From assembly GCA_002435325.1 (NCBI GenBank), contig DJMJ01000005.1, positions 102,095 to 135,194 on the forward strand: DNA of 33,100 nt. The letters run 5' to 3'. This DNA comes from Nitrospira sp. UBA6493 (lineage in GTDB: Bacteria; Nitrospirota; Nitrospiria; Nitrospirales; Nitrospiraceae). Of this stretch, positions 16,601-24,365 are shown one piece after another. Both the position numbers and the translations under genes were made by a program. Under the pieces are notes generated by a model that saw nothing but the letters and a program-made list of their open reading frames with translations, was not told where the DNA came from and did not search any database. Position 1 is the first letter of the stretch, and each line of letters begins with the position of its first letter.

Positions 16601-19600
16601 CGAAATCGACTTTGCCATCAAGGTGGACCTTGGCGTCATTACGGTCGACCGGTTCAAAGTCAAAATTCCGCTCGACCCGGTCGGCGTTCCCCAGATTCTC
16701 CCCAGCGGAGTCCGGGTCAATATTCCCGGCGTGCTCATCGGGAACGGCTTCGTCAACATCGTCGATGCCGATGTCACGGACTCCAACGGCAACAGCATCC
16801 ACTCTAAGGGCATCGAGGGAGGATTGGACCTCACGCTGGTGTCCCTGAAGCTCCGCATTGCCGGCAACATCGCCGTCGGCACGATCAAAGACAACAGCAG
16901 CGGGCGCGAAGCCATCGCAGTGTTTGTGGGCCTGATCATCGAGTTCCCGACTCCGATCGTCCTGGGCCAGTCGGGGCTGGGCTTGTTCGGCCTTTCCGGC
17001 TTGTTCGCCATGCACTACCGGCGTCTGGAGGATCCGCGTAATCCCACCGATGCCGTCGGGCCCGCGCTCAAATGGCTGATCAAAGCCCAGGGCGAGCCGT
17101 ACAACCTCTACGCGCCGCCGCCCCCGCGCACACCGGACAAGCGCCTGTGGGGCCCAGAATTCGACCGCTGGAGTTTCGGGGTTGGCGCGGTTTTGGGCAC
17201 GCTGGAAGGCGGGATCCTGATCAATTTCCAGGGCATGTTCGTGCTCGAACTGCCGGGCCCGCGCATTCTGATCATGGTGAAAATCAGAATGATCAGCGCG
17301 CCGCCCAAAGTGGGGGACAACCCCAACCAGCTGAGCGTCGGCATCATCGGCATCATCGACCTGGATTTCGGCAAAGGGACGGTGACGGTCGGGGTGATGA
17401 TCAATTTCGAGATCCAGGAATTGCTGAAGCTCGCGATTCCGATCGAAATCTTTTTCAATCTCAGAGAAGGATCCGACTGGCACTTCTATCTCGGGACGAT
17501 CTCCCAGCCGGCGTCCGCCGAAATCCTCAACATCGTGCGCGGCAGCGCCTACTTCATGCTGCAGGGCAAGCAGCTGGTCTATGCCGATTACGGCAGCCGG
17601 GTGCCGGAGTTTTTGCGGGACAAGATCCTGCCGGGCGTGGCCATTGCGGCGGGAATTGAAGCCTCCATCCTGCTGGGCGATCCCGGCTCGATCTATCTCC
17701 GGATCTCCGCCGGGCTGGATGTCGGCGTGGCGTTCTCGCCGTTCATTATCGTCGGCACGATGCGGCTCGAAGGCGAACTGCGGCTGCTGATCATCAGCAT
17801 CGGGGCGCGCGGGGAGTTCAACGCGCTCATTTCGCAGCGGCCCGACAACTCCTACAAGACGTATCTGCAAGGCGAAATCTGCGGCAGCGTCAGTTTCTTC
17901 TTCTTTTCGATCTCCGCCTGCGTGGGCATCGAAATCGGCACGGAAGATTTCGACCTCAAGCCGCCCGCGCTGCTGCGGGGCGTGTTCCTGCAAAGCTATT
18001 CGCCGGTCCTGGTGTCGGGGCAGGCGGCGAATCAAAAGCCCATCGATGCGAGTTTGGGGAACGCCAAAGAAGTCATCGGGGCCACTCCTCTGGCCGACGA
18101 TCTGCTCAGCGTGCCGATCGACTCGGTCCTCGTCCTGCAAATGTCGTTCGCCCCCGAGCTGGCGGCCACCTTCAATACCAATACCTTCACCGAAGATGCG
18201 CTCGCCGCTACTGGACGTCCGTCCGGAGGTTGGTACGGGTTGAGCGGCGACATCAGCCTGCAATACACACTCAACAGCCTCAGTCTGACCGAAAACGGCG
18301 CGGCCTATTCCGGGAGGGAGCCCCCGATCACCTGGCGCCTCGACTGGCCCCACCAGCCCAATGGCGCGGATACGGCCATCGACCTGGCTTTGTTCAGCCG
18401 GGTGCCCACCGCGGCGGAATATGCCGTGGAGCGATCCACCGATCTGCGGGAAAATATTACGGTGCGCTGGGGCGACGTCTGCAAGAGAGCCGCTCCGCCG
18501 GCGCGCGTGTTGTACACCTTCTGCGGGCAGCCGCTGGGACCGTCGATGCATGGCTCGCAGTTGCGCGGAACGGCCTACCCGGATCCGCCGGACACTGTGC
18601 GGGTGGAGCCGCCCGATACGCTCATGAGAGTCTATGCGCCGGAGTCGTGCGCCGGGCCCTCGACCTTCGACATCCTGCTGGCGGAAATGGGGTATCCCTA
18701 TGAGGTACCCGCCCAGATCGTCGGCGACGACGGCAAGAACGATCTCAGTACGGCCGGGCCGACATCCGTTGAAAAGAAATGCTACGAGCTGTTTTTGCCC
18801 GAGCGCAAATACATGCCCAATCCTTACAAAGTGGAAGATGCGCTGGGGATCTACAGCGCCGCTACGAAGAAAAATGTGTTCGTTGCAACATCGGGCGGAT
18901 TTATTCCCGAAGAGCAGTTCGTACGCAACCACCGGTACCCATTGCACACGCAAATGCGGGATGTTGCCGGCTATCGAGGGGTATCCCTGCGCGAGTATAT
19001 GCGCATCGACGTGCTCGGCGTGCCTGCGCAGGCCGTGACGGTGAAAATCTGGTCCAAGAACCAGCCGAAAACCACTCTGACGGTGTACGCCTATGACAGA
19101 GCCGGCCGCTTGTTGAACAAGGTCCGCTGGCGGCCGACTTCCGGCAAGGGGACCGAGCAGGCGTCGATCCGCGTCACAGGCGCCGAGATCCATCACCTGA
19201 TTCTCACCAACCGGTATTTCACCGGCCTGCTTCTCGAAGTGTGCCTGGAGCGGGCGCACACCAGGCCGGACCGGCCGGCCGGCGACCGCTGCCACCGCGC
19301 CCTCGAATTGCCCTATGTCGAACGGCGCCGGGTGGCGCAAGGACAGGGGAACGATCAGCCCCAATTGAATCCCGACCTCGTCGCCAAATATCTCAGTGAG
19401 CGGGAGTCCTGCTCCTACGTGACCTTCGACACCGATGCCTGCGAGGAAGTTGTGTTCTGCGGTGCCGTCTATGGCAAGTTTTACGGGAAGGTCCAGGTGC
19501 TGGAAGTCGATGAGAAGGATCAGGTGGTGGCGACCCATCTCCTGAGCGCATTAGCGCCCACGGTGCTGGCCGGCCCAAGCCAGCTGCCGGCCCGCTGGCT

Positions 19601-21062
19601 CGATCCCGCCGGGCCCTGGCGGCCCAGCGTGATGTCGGTGAGCCAATTCCTGTTCGGTTCCCGCTTTGCGTCGTACGACAAAATTCTGTTCTCGGTCAAA
19701 CCCAAGCCTGAGACCCGCAAGATCCGGATCTCAACGGCGCTGGTCACCGATGCGCTGCCCTCCATGTTCGTCGCGCTTGCCGAAACCCTGACGATGGGCG
19801 AAGTCCAGCACCACGCCACGGTGACCGAGAGCATCGAGACCGACCAGGAAACCCTCACCGGCTATCTCAACGACAATACGCCGCGCCCGCTGCTGAAACC
19901 CAATACGGTCTATCGGCTGTCGGCCGGGTACACCGTTGTCGCCACGCACCCGACCAAGGGAGAAGTCTACAATCAGACGCAGACCCAGGATTTCGCGTTC
20001 CGCACCGATAGTAAAGTTCCGGCGGAACTGGCTCCCTATGTGCTGGGTACCACGCCCGATATGGACGAACGCTTCCATTTCTTTGCGGATCCCCTGCAGG
20101 TGTTGTTCAACGACCCGGCCATCCTCCGCATGGTGGAGGCCTACGGTAAGCAACTGCGGGCGATCATCCGGGGCGCAGACGGGTCGCCGGTCGCGCAGAG
20201 CCCGGAAGTGATCCACACGCTGACCGAGACTCCCGCCAGCGTCCTGTCACCCTACCGCGACACGGTGCTGGCGCTGATCGAGGCGGGCCTCTTCCCCTGC
20301 CTGGGCGGCTCGTATACCTTTACCGGCCATGCCGTGTATCAGGCGCCGTTCGAACTGAAGCCGCTGACGCCCTATGTCTTTGATTTGGAATACACGGTGC
20401 CGGAGGCAGTGCCCGCCGGTCAGGCCGTGACGCCGTTGTACCGGCGCACGTTCCAGACTTCCCGCTATGCCGATGTGACGGATTTCGCCGCCAGCCACCG
20501 GGTCTACTCCATCCGTCACCGGGCCCTCTCCTCCGACATCACGGGCTTGCCGGTTCCGGGCGGGAGCGGCACGCCGGTCGTGGCGGCCACCGATGTTGAA
20601 ATTCAAAATGCCATTGTGGCGGCGGGCATGCCGCTGGATGACAACACCGAGACCACCGGCTTCACCATCCTGTGGCGCGAATCCGGCGGACAGTACTATC
20701 CCTATGCGGTGCTGATCGATGCGGCCGAGCCCATGTGGCGTTTCAGGCAGGAGCCGTTGAAAAAAGCAGTCGTGAACGAACAAAACGAAGTCCTCGATCC
20801 GGCGTTCGTCGTGTACGAACAACAGACCGTCGAGCATCTCAAACTCCGGCCCGCCAGCGGGCAGACCCGCATCCGTCACTTCGTGCGTTCCACCGGGGGC
20901 ACCCGCACGCTGGCCTTCCTGCAGCGGAGTCCGGTGCTCACCGCGAGTGAAACGCTCACGATCGAGATCGTGCGCACCTCGAGCGCGTTATTCGGGTTGG
21001 CCGAGCAGAGCGCCGTCTTGCTAGAACTGGAACTTTCACCAACTCCCCCGTGGGAGGCCTAA
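13653..21062 (+). CDS. Giant multidomain protein (2469 aa) with OmpA-like and Ig-like regions
   Basis: I do not recognise this protein as a whole. Residues about 340-430 look Ig/PKD-like (DVFIKVTDSRAG). Residues 535-660 resemble an OmpA C-terminal domain, with IQLDGYASH, LALSGRRNQAV, HGHGSTGDP and ANRVVRVAF. A Pro-rich linker (672-700) leads to a core at 700-1440 made of dense hydrophobic strands, including GLGLFGLSGLF and GGILINFQGMFVLELPG, loosely like DUF6603-type proteins (uncertain). The C-terminal kilobase-scale part has Cys residues and Ig-like repeats such as LKPNTVYRLSAGYTV and LKPLTPYVFDLEYTV. No signal peptide or membrane anchor is visible. The start lacks a Shine-Dalgarno. The second cassette gene follows after three bases. 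A structural or surface assembly role is inference. Confidence 0.75.
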   Translation: MTIQRLGLFDLLAPHYLVGFDFPEYIHRYLSIISVDELRTQVGPQAILYSGTCSLDGPGAGTEIVHEPPGGAGGRFRWNGLRMRFRMVVPRDGAAFVNTVAHSSTNGSLPQVAGLLDDLLPTEPTSTTVSDYPGLKFRLELLVDALTFSLGNEWLPGRIHPTTRRVEQDTDPRFAGKPVEIRLPKVLLSYGQGDDDNDLSPQFRLEAWGTAGFDGPHDLGVGEFINMEPGIALHRSGSFAFSIDEVVLDTSPESTPPEILDHFGVGDDWGGLYIKQLLLYYSNDQGVGFTARLADALFAFHGKVSFEAELDVYPDLALTIFSVTPRFFHGPARVEFRRGTVSDSLDSPPAGDPPGLVNLIQGDVLQLDIGGGTPDYTIEVLDGSTDRWESSSRRAVFNSPGTHDVFIKVTDSRAGTPRRHREYLRVVVAASTTAAPPSGTPADRRSDDHPLPALQYAVSAGQTGGHDLIKEREEGTSAYFRVEGGENFTVTVTPHGGGAVLRTITNQRQFALDVAEGSDVDIEVQYQVISAGPVSAQYIRFQFNRPSDTELPRYSGHTSGDTDFESSLGTFNFPEASTVQSIQLDGYASHDPSNAAHDLALSGRRNQAVQAELAIRFPGATVTANAHGHGSTGDPLPNPSNASDPANRVVRVAFTLNGIPAHTLTARAQRDAYTPPPSAPGPEPAPVPPTPDAPPLPDRLPPAIKQLGVRIKIDQGDLALFELYGSIDFESDLEQKLRTGGAPAPEEGDTSWTSHDGILNFKLIYQWDRAADETAIALQLSSDEEDQDGLLHFNNNAARDDRFKNIAGALMLFAPIINAAASAAADNSRDAGNWVALGVSVAVPVAIGGLNVFRTRRGILYGGEGRFKWIKSASGGPDRWDFAIVLDYGVEFDIVVDSLGIGRDRLPGAPTPLPPPLKARYKAIGFNIARGPSGEVVYTAIFDQSKGYDLDLSDPSLFRLPDPLGNLFSIVGARVARFNPVTLEIDFAIKVDLGVITVDRFKVKIPLDPVGVPQILPSGVRVNIPGVLIGNGFVNIVDADVTDSNGNSIHSKGIEGGLDLTLVSLKLRIAGNIAVGTIKDNSSGREAIAVFVGLIIEFPTPIVLGQSGLGLFGLSGLFAMHYRRLEDPRNPTDAVGPALKWLIKAQGEPYNLYAPPPPRTPDKRLWGPEFDRWSFGVGAVLGTLEGGILINFQGMFVLELPGPRILIMVKIRMISAPPKVGDNPNQLSVGIIGIIDLDFGKGTVTVGVMINFEIQELLKLAIPIEIFFNLREGSDWHFYLGTISQPASAEILNIVRGSAYFMLQGKQLVYADYGSRVPEFLRDKILPGVAIAAGIEASILLGDPGSIYLRISAGLDVGVAFSPFIIVGTMRLEGELRLLIISIGARGEFNALISQRPDNSYKTYLQGEICGSVSFFFFSISACVGIEIGTEDFDLKPPALLRGVFLQSYSPVLVSGQAANQKPIDASLGNAKEVIGATPLADDLLSVPIDSVLVLQMSFAPELAATFNTNTFTEDALAATGRPSGGWYGLSGDISLQYTLNSLSLTENGAAYSGREPPITWRLDWPHQPNGADTAIDLALFSRVPTAAEYAVERSTDLRENITVRWGDVCKRAAPPARVLYTFCGQPLGPSMHGSQLRGTAYPDPPDTVRVEPPDTLMRVYAPESCAGPSTFDILLAEMGYPYEVPAQIVGDDGKNDLSTAGPTSVEKKCYELFLPERKYMPNPYKVEDALGIYSAATKKNVFVATSGGFIPEEQFVRNHRYPLHTQMRDVAGYRGVSLREYMRIDVLGVPAQAVTVKIWSKNQPKTTLTVYAYDRAGRLLNKVRWRPTSGKGTEQASIRVTGAEIHHLILTNRYFTGLLLEVCLERAHTRPDRPAGDRCHRALELPYVERRRVAQGQGNDQPQLNPDLVAKYLSERESCSYVTFDTDACEEVVFCGAVYGKFYGKVQVLEVDEKDQVVATHLLSALAPTVLAGPSQLPARWLDPAGPWRPSVMSVSQFLFGSRFASYDKILFSVKPKPETRKIRISTALVTDALPSMFVALAETLTMGEVQHHATVTESIETDQETLTGYLNDNTPRPLLKPNTVYRLSAGYTVVATHPTKGEVYNQTQTQDFAFRTDSKVPAELAPYVLGTTPDMDERFHFFADPLQVLFNDPAILRMVEAYGKQLRAIIRGADGSPVAQSPEVIHTLTETPASVLSPYRDTVLALIEAGLFPCLGGSYTFTGHAVYQAPFELKPLTPYVFDLEYTVPEAVPAGQAVTPLYRRTFQTSRYADVTDFAASHRVYSIRHRALSSDITGLPVPGGSGTPVVAATDVEIQNAIVAAGMPLDDNTETTGFTILWRESGGQYYPYAVLIDAAEPMWRFRQEPLKKAVVNEQNEVLDPAFVVYEQQTVEHLKLRPASGQTRIRHFVRSTGGTRTLAFLQRSPVLTASETLTIEIVRTSSALFGLAEQSAVLLELELSPTPPWEA

Positions 21063-21065
21063 GCC

Positions 21066-24000
21066 ATGTCCACTGTCACGCCGCAATTCAGGCTGTTTTC
21101 CGAACCGCTGCCTTGGCCTCTGGGGCCGGAAGGACAGCCGGTCGGGACCGCCGAGTTTGTCAACGCCGCGCAGGAGGCGCTGAAAAAGTTCCAGGCGGGC
21201 GAGCCGGTCACGCCCAATTACACGCCGGATTTTTCCGCGCTGCCGGTGGGGTTGCGCTGGACCATGCTGCCCGAGTTCGGATTTCCCCGGCAGCCGTTCC
21301 GTGTCTATCGGCGAGTCCGGAAGTACAGCATGGATAAACTGGTCACCACCCCCCTATCGGTGTCCGGCGCGGCCAACGTGCCATTTCCAACCGAGATGTA
21401 TGTGCTGGAAGTGCAGGTGACGCTCGCCGCAGGCCAGAGCCTGACGCTGGAGCCTCGCGATCGCAACGGACAGGCGTTGCCGGGAACCAGGCAGGTGTTG
21501 ACAGCCATCGGCACGGCCAGGTTCCGGTCGCCGTTCATGGCCTCGCTGCATTGTGCCGGTGCGGGGACGGTCAATTACGTGTTGGGCACGCCCACCGACA
21601 GTGTCGTGAATGCGAACGACTGGCAGCTGGTGCAAATCGTCGGCTTGCCCTTTCCGCCCGGTGTCACGACCGCGTACAGCAGCGCGTTGCAGGGGTTTGC
21701 CTCGTCGCCGACCAGGCCGGACCTGGCCGCGTTCCAGCGGCTGTTGCTCGGGTATTATCTCAAGCCGCCGGTGCCCGACCTTGGCGCGGCCCCGCTGGCC
21801 ACGCCGGATTGGGAAGCCCCCAGGCCGGATAAATATGTGCAGTACCTGACCACGGATCCGGGAAGCCTGCTGGTCGATATTCAGAAGTGCCTGGAAGTCT
21901 CCGACGACAGTTCCTGGAATCCCGCCGACCGGCAGCCAGCCTATATCGCCGAGCGCACGGTCTCGGGAATTCATCAAACCGGCGTGGCCCCTTCGACCTC
22001 CGGAACCGCGCGGTTCCCCGTCGTGGCGAGCACGCTCTTGCAGGTCAGCAGCGACAGTTTCGGTTCGCTGGCGCTGGGCTATGGCACGTACGATTTCGCC
22101 CGGATGATCGATCAGCCCACTCTGGCCGTTGTTCCTCTGGCGTATGATTACAAAGTTGAAGCGGAGTATGTGCTGAGGCCCAGCGAGCATCTCGAGCTTC
22201 CGGAACTCTTCGGGAGTTATTCGGAGCGGCACATCTTCGCCGCCCTTTCTGAAGGAATGCCCGCTCCGGCGGTTCCCGCCGACTTGCGCGAGCGCACCTT
22301 GCGAAAGAACCGGCCGGAGAGCCGCGACGGGCAGGCGTCCGAGGCCGTTAAGATTTCGTGCCGGCAACCGGAGTTGCCGGAGGCCTGGGGCCTGGTCGTC
22401 AGCCGGCAAGCCGGGCATGCCGAATGGCTCAACACGGAAAACTTTTTTTCTGAAAAAAGCTACCAGCCCTATCTCACCCGTGCGCCGCAGAACGAGCTGC
22501 CGGGCGAGGACACCGGCCGGTTCAACTATGTGGATGGCGAGACGCCGCTGCCGCCCTATGGCACCAGTCCTGTGCGATATTTCGTCGCAGGCCTCGACGT
22601 GTTCGGGCGCTGGTCGGCATTCCGGGACATCTCGCATACGAGCGAAGCGCTCCCTTCTCAGCGGCCGATCATCAACACGGTGAAGCTGGCCTTGCCGGAT
22701 CCGAACGTGTTTCCTCCTCCGACGCCGGCTGCGGTGGATTGCCGGTTGGAAATCGAATTCTCCTGGGAATGGAGCGACCGCCGTGCCGCCCAGATCCAGT
22801 TCTCCGGCCAATTCTATACCGCCCGCACCACGCCACCGGCTGCGGCGCCAGCGGGGTTCTCGGTGCATTCCTCCAACGCCGCGCATCCGTTTGTCACCGT
22901 CACCTTCGACATGAACGGTAACCCGACCGGCACGGACTTGGGCAGCGTCTCTCGGTTGGCCGATGTGCCGCCGGACGGGCCCGCGTTGCCGCCGCCTCCC
23001 GGCCTTGTCCAATACAGGCTGGAGATTCCCGTGGTCACGGCAGTTTTCCCGTCCGGCGATCCGCATGCCGTGGGTTATGCCGCCTATGTGCGAGGACTGG
23101 AGCGATTGCGCCAGCCGGTGACGGAGTACTCGCCCTGGTCGCCGCCGGCCACCTCGGAAATGCCCGATCCCCGCAAGCCGGCGGTCGTGACTCTTCCGGC
23201 TGACGTGCAGTGGACAGCCCTGCCCGACGCCACGAAGAAAGCGCGCGGGCGCCTGAGCTGGCCTTCGGCCGCCAATGCGCTCGGGTACATCGTGTGGGAA
23301 GCCAGCGAGACGGCTCTGCGGTTTGCGCTCGGCGACTATCTCAGGACCAGTTTCCCCGGCGATCAAAGCCGGTGGCTCCTGCCCTTGAGCGACTCGCATG
23401 TGGCGCGGGCCACGCAATTGCGGGGGTTGCTCCTGCAGCCCGAGTACGCCCAGCTCTGCGCCAAAGCCTTCACCCGCTACAACCGGGAATTGCTGCCCGC
23501 GACCTTTGTGGAACTGGAGCTGGCCGGCAGTTCCGAGGGGCTCACGGTGTTTCGCGTCTCGTCCGTCAACCGGTCCAACATCGAATCGGACAAGTCCGCT
23601 CCGGTGTTTTTTGCCGTGCCCCGGCTCAATCGTCCGGTTGCGCCCAATCTTTCCCTCAAGCCGAACGGGACAGGCATCGAAGTGCAGGTCCTCGGCAACA
23701 GTCCGGCCACCACGGTTGGTTACCGTGTGTACCGGACGCGCAAGCCCCCGCTGTCCCGAGATGTGGGCGCGAAGGGGTTGCCGGCGTTCCGGGAAGACAA
23801 CCCGGGATGGCAGAACTTTACGGCATCGATGCTCAACGGACCGGCGTTGAGCGGCAAGAAGATCCTCGATCCCATGGCGGTGCGCTCATGGCGGCCCTTG
23901 TACTATCAGGTCACCGCTATTGGCACGGCCGATCCGGCGCGGGGCACTTATGCCGCTGAATCGGCCGGCTCTTCCACCAGGCTGGCCTATTGGGCGCCGG

Positions 24001-24347
24001 ACGTTCCGCCGCTCCTCGCCCTCACGGGCCCGGTGGCTTTGCCGGTTGTGCATCTGCGGACCGATCTGCCATTCCATGCCGTGGAGTTGGGCAAGGCGCT
24101 GATCGAAGTGTTTCGAACGGAAACCATCCCGGGTACCGGAGTCGTCAAAACACCGTTGGGGCAATGGATCGCCGATGCGCTGCCCCCGGCCTCGCCGCCT
24201 CCGGCGGCACCGCGCCTGGAAAATCTTGTGACCACGGCCGCCACGGGCATTACTACGTTCGACCTGGTACTGCCTGCCGGGGTTGCGTCCGGAATCGTGC
24301 GCGTTACCGATCCGTTGGGGCGGTCGACATCGATCATGTTTTCCTAA
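21066..24347 (+). CDS. Large FN3-like modular protein, second gene of the cassette (1093 aa)
   Basis: A protein of unknown function. It starts MSTVTPQFRLFSEPLPWP and has no signal peptide. The C-terminal half contains stretches typical of fibronectin type III-like folds, such as RLSWPSAANALGYIVWEAS (about residue 725), VGYRVYRTRKP (about 885) and YYQVTAIGTADP (about 945). A segment near residue 510 (FVAGLDVFGRWSAF) recurs in spirit in the third cassette protein (LHMGLDTFGRLATRC), hinting at a shared module. The N-terminal half is beta-rich and unlike anything I can name. GGGAGG lies eight bases before the ATG, inside the last codons of the first gene, so translation is probably coupled. A binding or scaffold role beside the giant protein is inference. 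Confidence 0.72.
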   Translation: MSTVTPQFRLFSEPLPWPLGPEGQPVGTAEFVNAAQEALKKFQAGEPVTPNYTPDFSALPVGLRWTMLPEFGFPRQPFRVYRRVRKYSMDKLVTTPLSVSGAANVPFPTEMYVLEVQVTLAAGQSLTLEPRDRNGQALPGTRQVLTAIGTARFRSPFMASLHCAGAGTVNYVLGTPTDSVVNANDWQLVQIVGLPFPPGVTTAYSSALQGFASSPTRPDLAAFQRLLLGYYLKPPVPDLGAAPLATPDWEAPRPDKYVQYLTTDPGSLLVDIQKCLEVSDDSSWNPADRQPAYIAERTVSGIHQTGVAPSTSGTARFPVVASTLLQVSSDSFGSLALGYGTYDFARMIDQPTLAVVPLAYDYKVEAEYVLRPSEHLELPELFGSYSERHIFAALSEGMPAPAVPADLRERTLRKNRPESRDGQASEAVKISCRQPELPEAWGLVVSRQAGHAEWLNTENFFSEKSYQPYLTRAPQNELPGEDTGRFNYVDGETPLPPYGTSPVRYFVAGLDVFGRWSAFRDISHTSEALPSQRPIINTVKLALPDPNVFPPPTPAAVDCRLEIEFSWEWSDRRAAQIQFSGQFYTARTTPPAAAPAGFSVHSSNAAHPFVTVTFDMNGNPTGTDLGSVSRLADVPPDGPALPPPPGLVQYRLEIPVVTAVFPSGDPHAVGYAAYVRGLERLRQPVTEYSPWSPPATSEMPDPRKPAVVTLPADVQWTALPDATKKARGRLSWPSAANALGYIVWEASETALRFALGDYLRTSFPGDQSRWLLPLSDSHVARATQLRGLLLQPEYAQLCAKAFTRYNRELLPATFVELELAGSSEGLTVFRVSSVNRSNIESDKSAPVFFAVPRLNRPVAPNLSLKPNGTGIEVQVLGNSPATTVGYRVYRTRKPPLSRDVGAKGLPAFREDNPGWQNFTASMLNGPALSGKKILDPMAVRSWRPLYYQVTAIGTADPARGTYAAESAGSSTRLAYWAPDVPPLLALTGPVALPVVHLRTDLPFHAVELGKALIEVFRTETIPGTGVVKTPLGQWIADALPPASPPPAAPRLENLVTTAATGITTFDLVLPAGVASGIVRVTDPLGRSTSIMFS

Positions 24348-24365
24348 ACCGGCGAAGAGCACGTT

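Noticed and set aside
16530..19538. A 1002-codon open frame on the minus strand, opposite the giant gene
   Set aside because: Its protein is rich in His, Arg, Asp and Gln without hydrophobic or domain pattern, as expected for the reverse complement of GC-rich coding DNA; the plus-strand frame has clear domain-like blocks.
21354..23417. A 687-codon minus-strand open frame opposite the second cassette gene
   Set aside because: Shadow-type composition with no recognisable motif, while the plus-strand frame shows FN3-like blocks.
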